7,378 bases of DNA, from positions 1 to 7,378 of the forward strand of contig JAFPUA010000050.1 in the NCBI GenBank assembly GCA_017413305.1. The letters run 5' to 3'. The position numbers and the translations under genes were made by a program. The notes under the pieces were generated by a model that had not been told where the DNA came from, made no database searches, and saw nothing but the letters and a program-made list of their open reading frames with translations. This DNA is from Candidatus Ruminimicrobiellum caprinum. Lineage in GTDB: Bacteria; Elusimicrobiota; Endomicrobiia; Endomicrobiales; Endomicrobiaceae. Shown piece after piece: positions 5,901 through 7,378 of this stretch. Each line of letters begins with the position of its first letter. Positions within the stretch are counted from its first letter, which is position 1.

Positions 5901-7378
5901 GTAGTAAACAACTACGCAGACAGTTCGCTTACACAAGGAATTGTAAATGTAATGTATAAAGGTCAGGTAAATACATTAACAAACAACGGCGGTATAGTAA
6001 ACATTGTAAATATTGATCCTGACAAAACAGATAATGAAGCTTTTGTAATTAATGATTTAACAGTAGCAGCAGCTGCTTACCAGTCAACCGTAGCAACAAA
6101 CAACTTAAATATCGGAAAAACGGAAGGAACGGCAGTTGGCGGTATGGCAACGTTGGCTTCCGGTAAAACAATCAGTTATCAAAATGTTAAAGTTTCCAGC
6201 GGTAGCTTAGATGTAACCGCAGGAGCAATTGCAAGTTCCGCAATAACGGTAGAAGAAAACGGTATCTTCACCGCAACAGCAGGAACAATAACAGATTTAA
6301 GAAACGCAACTGACGGTACAACCACAGATGCTGCAATAGTTAACGATGGTACATATATAATTAAAGGTGGCGCACCTGATACCACAGTTGATAGCTTAAA
6401 CAATATAACAAATGCAAATTCTAAAGGTAATTTCATAGTTGATGGCAACATTAGAAGTAAAGGTGCTGTTGACCAGGAAAAAATAATAGTAAACTCTGCA
6501 GCAAAATTCACTGTAGATTCCGAATATGTTACAACAACTGACGGAATAGAAAACGAAGGTGTTTTGGTATTAAAATCTTCAGATACAGCTAAAACAACCA
6601 TGACCAACGCTAATGCAATTAATACAAAAACAACAAACGGTGAAACTCAGGTTGAAACAAGCTTAACTAACACAGCAGATATAAACCAGAACAAATTTTC
6701 CGTTCTTTCAGGTGATACAATAAATAGTGGCGTAATAAAATCTACAACAGTATTTGTTGCAGCAGGTGCATCTTTAACCACAACAAACGAAATTGATACA
6801 TACGGTGACGGAGAATATACAAACGGAAAGATACAGAACGAAGGTACATTTACAATAAAAGATGTAGAAGATGTTTTGAATAACAACAAAATAGAAGGTA
6901 CAACCGGTGTATTTAAACTTGAAAAAACCAAGTTTACAAATACGGAAAACGGTGACGTTGCGCAAGATTCTGTAGAAGTAGATGCAGATTCTCAGTTCAT
7001 ATCTGATGTAAATAAAGTAAATACTCCTAACGCAATTAAGAACGCAGGTAAAGTAACATTTACGGGCGGAACATCAGGTACTTATGTAGATAATATCAGC
7101 TCAGTAACTGCATTAAGTTCAGCTTACGGCGAAACAGTATTTGATGCAGGCTCATTTATAAATAACAAAGCAGATGTTACCCAGAGCACAATAACAGTTA
7201 AAGGTACTGTAACAAATAGTGCAGTATTAACCGCAACGAAAGATAGTGACACAGGTGCAGGTACAATAGCAATAGACTCAACAGGAAAATTAACATCATC
7301 TGCAGGTAACCTTATTGCAGAAAAATATATAGCAATAGCAGACGGTGGTGAATTAGTACTTACCGGCGGAACAAATAG
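3000..7378 (+). CDS. Giant secreted Pmp/autotransporter-like beta-helix surface protein, 3'-truncated
   Basis: The frame is open for 1459 codons and still open at the window end. Residues 1-29 form a Sec signal peptide: a basic stretch (RFIKKSSK), a hydrophobic core (FFAVVLTATLAF) and a probable cut after SYA29. The rest is rich in Thr, Asn, Gly and Ala, and my codon-by-codon reading found neither Cys nor Trp, usual for secreted beta-helix passengers. Residues 123-392 carry GGAI(Y/D) motifs (157, 278, 310, 350, 375) interleaved with FxxN motifs such as FDKN149, FTGN202, FEQN302 and FTGN341, the signature pair of chlamydial polymorphic membrane proteins. Residues 361-528 carry IGDNAxF-type repeats, and (I/V)xNxG-hydrophobic repeats continue to the end. 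An adhesin or other exposed surface protein is likely. A C-terminal beta-barrel or other anchor should lie beyond the window, so type Va secretion is inferred, not seen. No frameshift was found. Confidence 0.88.
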   Translation, partial: MFNRFIKKSSKFFAVVLTATLAFSPLSYAQTPASFTDFLSIIQSDGTVQSVNVEIDEAGITAGSTETSLGPVTVNSAVTDITIKSDVEGTRRTIDATEGNNNAGFRMNDGQTTTIKDVTLQNFKNSGTDTIGGVVYNYKGTLNVENSKFDKNEATYGGAIYTKAASTVSDVTITNSEFTNNTASEVGAIGIMKQGVLTNTNFTGNSATNDADDSDGTGALFLGAESHTTISGGTFDSNISAARAGALGTRGFNLGNNSAAKLDISGTTFKNNQAATNGGAIDNYLYNDANDDGYVKVTGSTFEQNSAANGGAIYNHKGTTSEVLVGGNPQVGSMYIENATFTGNTATTAGGAIYNEGNIVMGDGVQFVKNSAKSGGAIYNAATGNIVIGDNAVFSDNSAQHGSEPYSGSDIKNLGYIEIGDNAQFTRTTYQDPIVGDAYDVGIYSNAGSEIKIGDGALFKNVSQALNNEANINTIGDNATFDHNGSAITNFGGTYTIGDNATFKDQQFMTLANKSNGSSITVGKNATFTGNRNPVFELTEAPYTYAYMDGNGAVANNNSTNSSMSFGDGFSATENYSSGKGTVYNGTATSEIEFKGSANFTDNVAQDGVIYNKGGIVKFGGAATFSGNNDGADTPATIADVYNEGEVQFNGEATSAMEGGIKGTGTTKINAGTVNFGENATLEQNTVTIEEDATLTANAAKTTVTTGISNGGLFKIIGSLTETAVSFNNNILQNGVNKGTTTVSGVNIDMGVGTTGYKIKQYGLNIDENTKLAIDLDNLDVQNIEDQGGTFVQTNTITNNGELILTLTSAAKTLTNNIIGTGKVTFNKTFSEEAEITTSYDIEQDTVTVDAGYVFKLGAGKKLTANSLQGAGTVENNNENGIELKLLKSSDLANIKGTGTTSITFADGADEEIDLNVNGKEISQTINLTGNKSLFFKGTLASGSAMIINNYLSGNSLEITKDFDPTIVVNNYADSSLTQGIVNVMYKGQVNTLTNNGGIVNIVNIDPDKTDNEAFVINDLTVAAAAYQSTVATNNLNIGKTEGTAVGGMATLASGKTISYQNVKVSSGSLDVTAGAIASSAITVEENGIFTATAGTITDLRNATDGTTTDAAIVNDGTYIIKGGAPDTTVDSLNNITNANSKGNFIVDGNIRSKGAVDQEKIIVNSAAKFTVDSEYVTTTDGIENEGVLVLKSSDTAKTTMTNANAINTKTTNGETQVETSLTNTADINQNKFSVLSGDTINSGVIKSTTVFVAAGASLTTTNEIDTYGDGEYTNGKIQNEGTFTIKDVEDVLNNNKIEGTTGVFKLEKTKFTNTENGDVAQDSVEVDADSQFISDVNKVNTPNAIKNAGKVTFTGGTSGTYVDNISSVTALSSAYGETVFDAGSFINNKADVTQSTITVKGTVTNSAVLTATKDSDTGAGTIAIDSTGKLTSSAGNLIAEKYIAIADGGELVLTGGTN
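3366..4175 (+). repeat. GGAI / FxxN repeat region within the surface-protein gene
   Basis: Codes for residues 123-392. GGAI or GGVV followed by a tyrosine or an Asp occurs at residues 132, 157, 278, 310, 350 and 375, alternating with FxxN (FKNS, FDKN, FTNN, FTGN, FDSN, FKNN, FEQN, FTGN, FVKN, FSDN). In chlamydial Pmp proteins this pair marks successive beta-helix coils and some motifs contribute to adhesion. Confidence 0.75.
4080..4583 (+). repeat. IGDNAxF repeat region within the surface-protein gene
   Basis: Codes for residues 361-528. Copies begin near residues 361 (MGDGVQF), 388 (IGDNAVF), 419 (IGDNAQF), 453 (IGDGALF), 475 (IGDNATF), 497 (IGDNATF) and 522 (VGKNATF). Later copies are 22 to 25 residues apart, about one beta-helix coil. 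The DNA of the copies at 4422-4442 and 4488-4508 differs at one base of 21, which suggests recent duplication or exchange. Confidence 0.75.

Noticed and set aside
6179..6607. 142-codon minus-strand frame opposite the surface-protein gene
   Set aside because: The antisense of a repetitive Thr/Ala/Val-rich coding sequence commonly stays open; no start context or family signature was seen.

Overview
The window looks like AT-rich DNA from a bacterium with an outer membrane. Every gene I can support lies on the + strand. The large right-hand gene starts with a Sec signal peptide and continues as a cysteine-free, Thr/Asn/Gly-rich beta-helix passenger of the autotransporter/Pmp-like kind, which implies a diderm cell surface. 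Low-GC, host- or gut-associated diderm lineages (for example Gastranaerophilales/Melainabacteria, Elusimicrobia or low-GC gut alphaproteobacteria) would fit, but nothing here fixes the taxon.

Left region (1-2088): a compact three-gene cassette that reads as a restriction-modification system. It starts with a 5'-truncated DNA N4-cytosine/N6-adenine methyltransferase (1-693). After 17 bases comes a LAGLIDADG-fold protein (711-1601) whose two signature motifs have both lost the catalytic acidic residue. Overlapping that by 11 bases is a small PD-(D/E)XK nuclease (1591-2088). My reading is that cleavage is done by the PD-(D/E)XK protein and that the catalytically degenerate LAGLIDADG protein serves as a DNA-recognition (specificity) subunit. 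This is the most unusual thing in the window and the best candidate for an undescribed arrangement.

Middle region (2089-2999): 911 bases without a convincing protein gene. It holds a perfect 10-bp hairpin (2213-2241), a 10-bp long-range inverted repeat (2298-2384), a 16-bp terminator-like hairpin (2572-2620), a stretch resembling a tRNA 3' end (2645-2664), phased A/T tracts (2735-2786), a good sigma-70-type promoter candidate (2800-2828), a small 5'-UTR hairpin (2901-2918) and a strong Shine-Dalgarno site (2988-2994).

Right region (3000-7378): one reading frame, open for 1459 codons and still open at the window edge, encoding a giant secreted repetitive surface protein. Its N-terminal third has GGAI and FxxN motifs as in chlamydial polymorphic membrane proteins, followed by a run of IGDNAxF repeats. 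A looser (I/V)xNxG-hydrophobic repeat recurs through the rest. The translocation domain, if present, lies beyond the window.

The two regions differ in base composition. The cassette is poorer in G+C than the surface-protein gene, consistent with the restriction-modification module being acquired horizontally.
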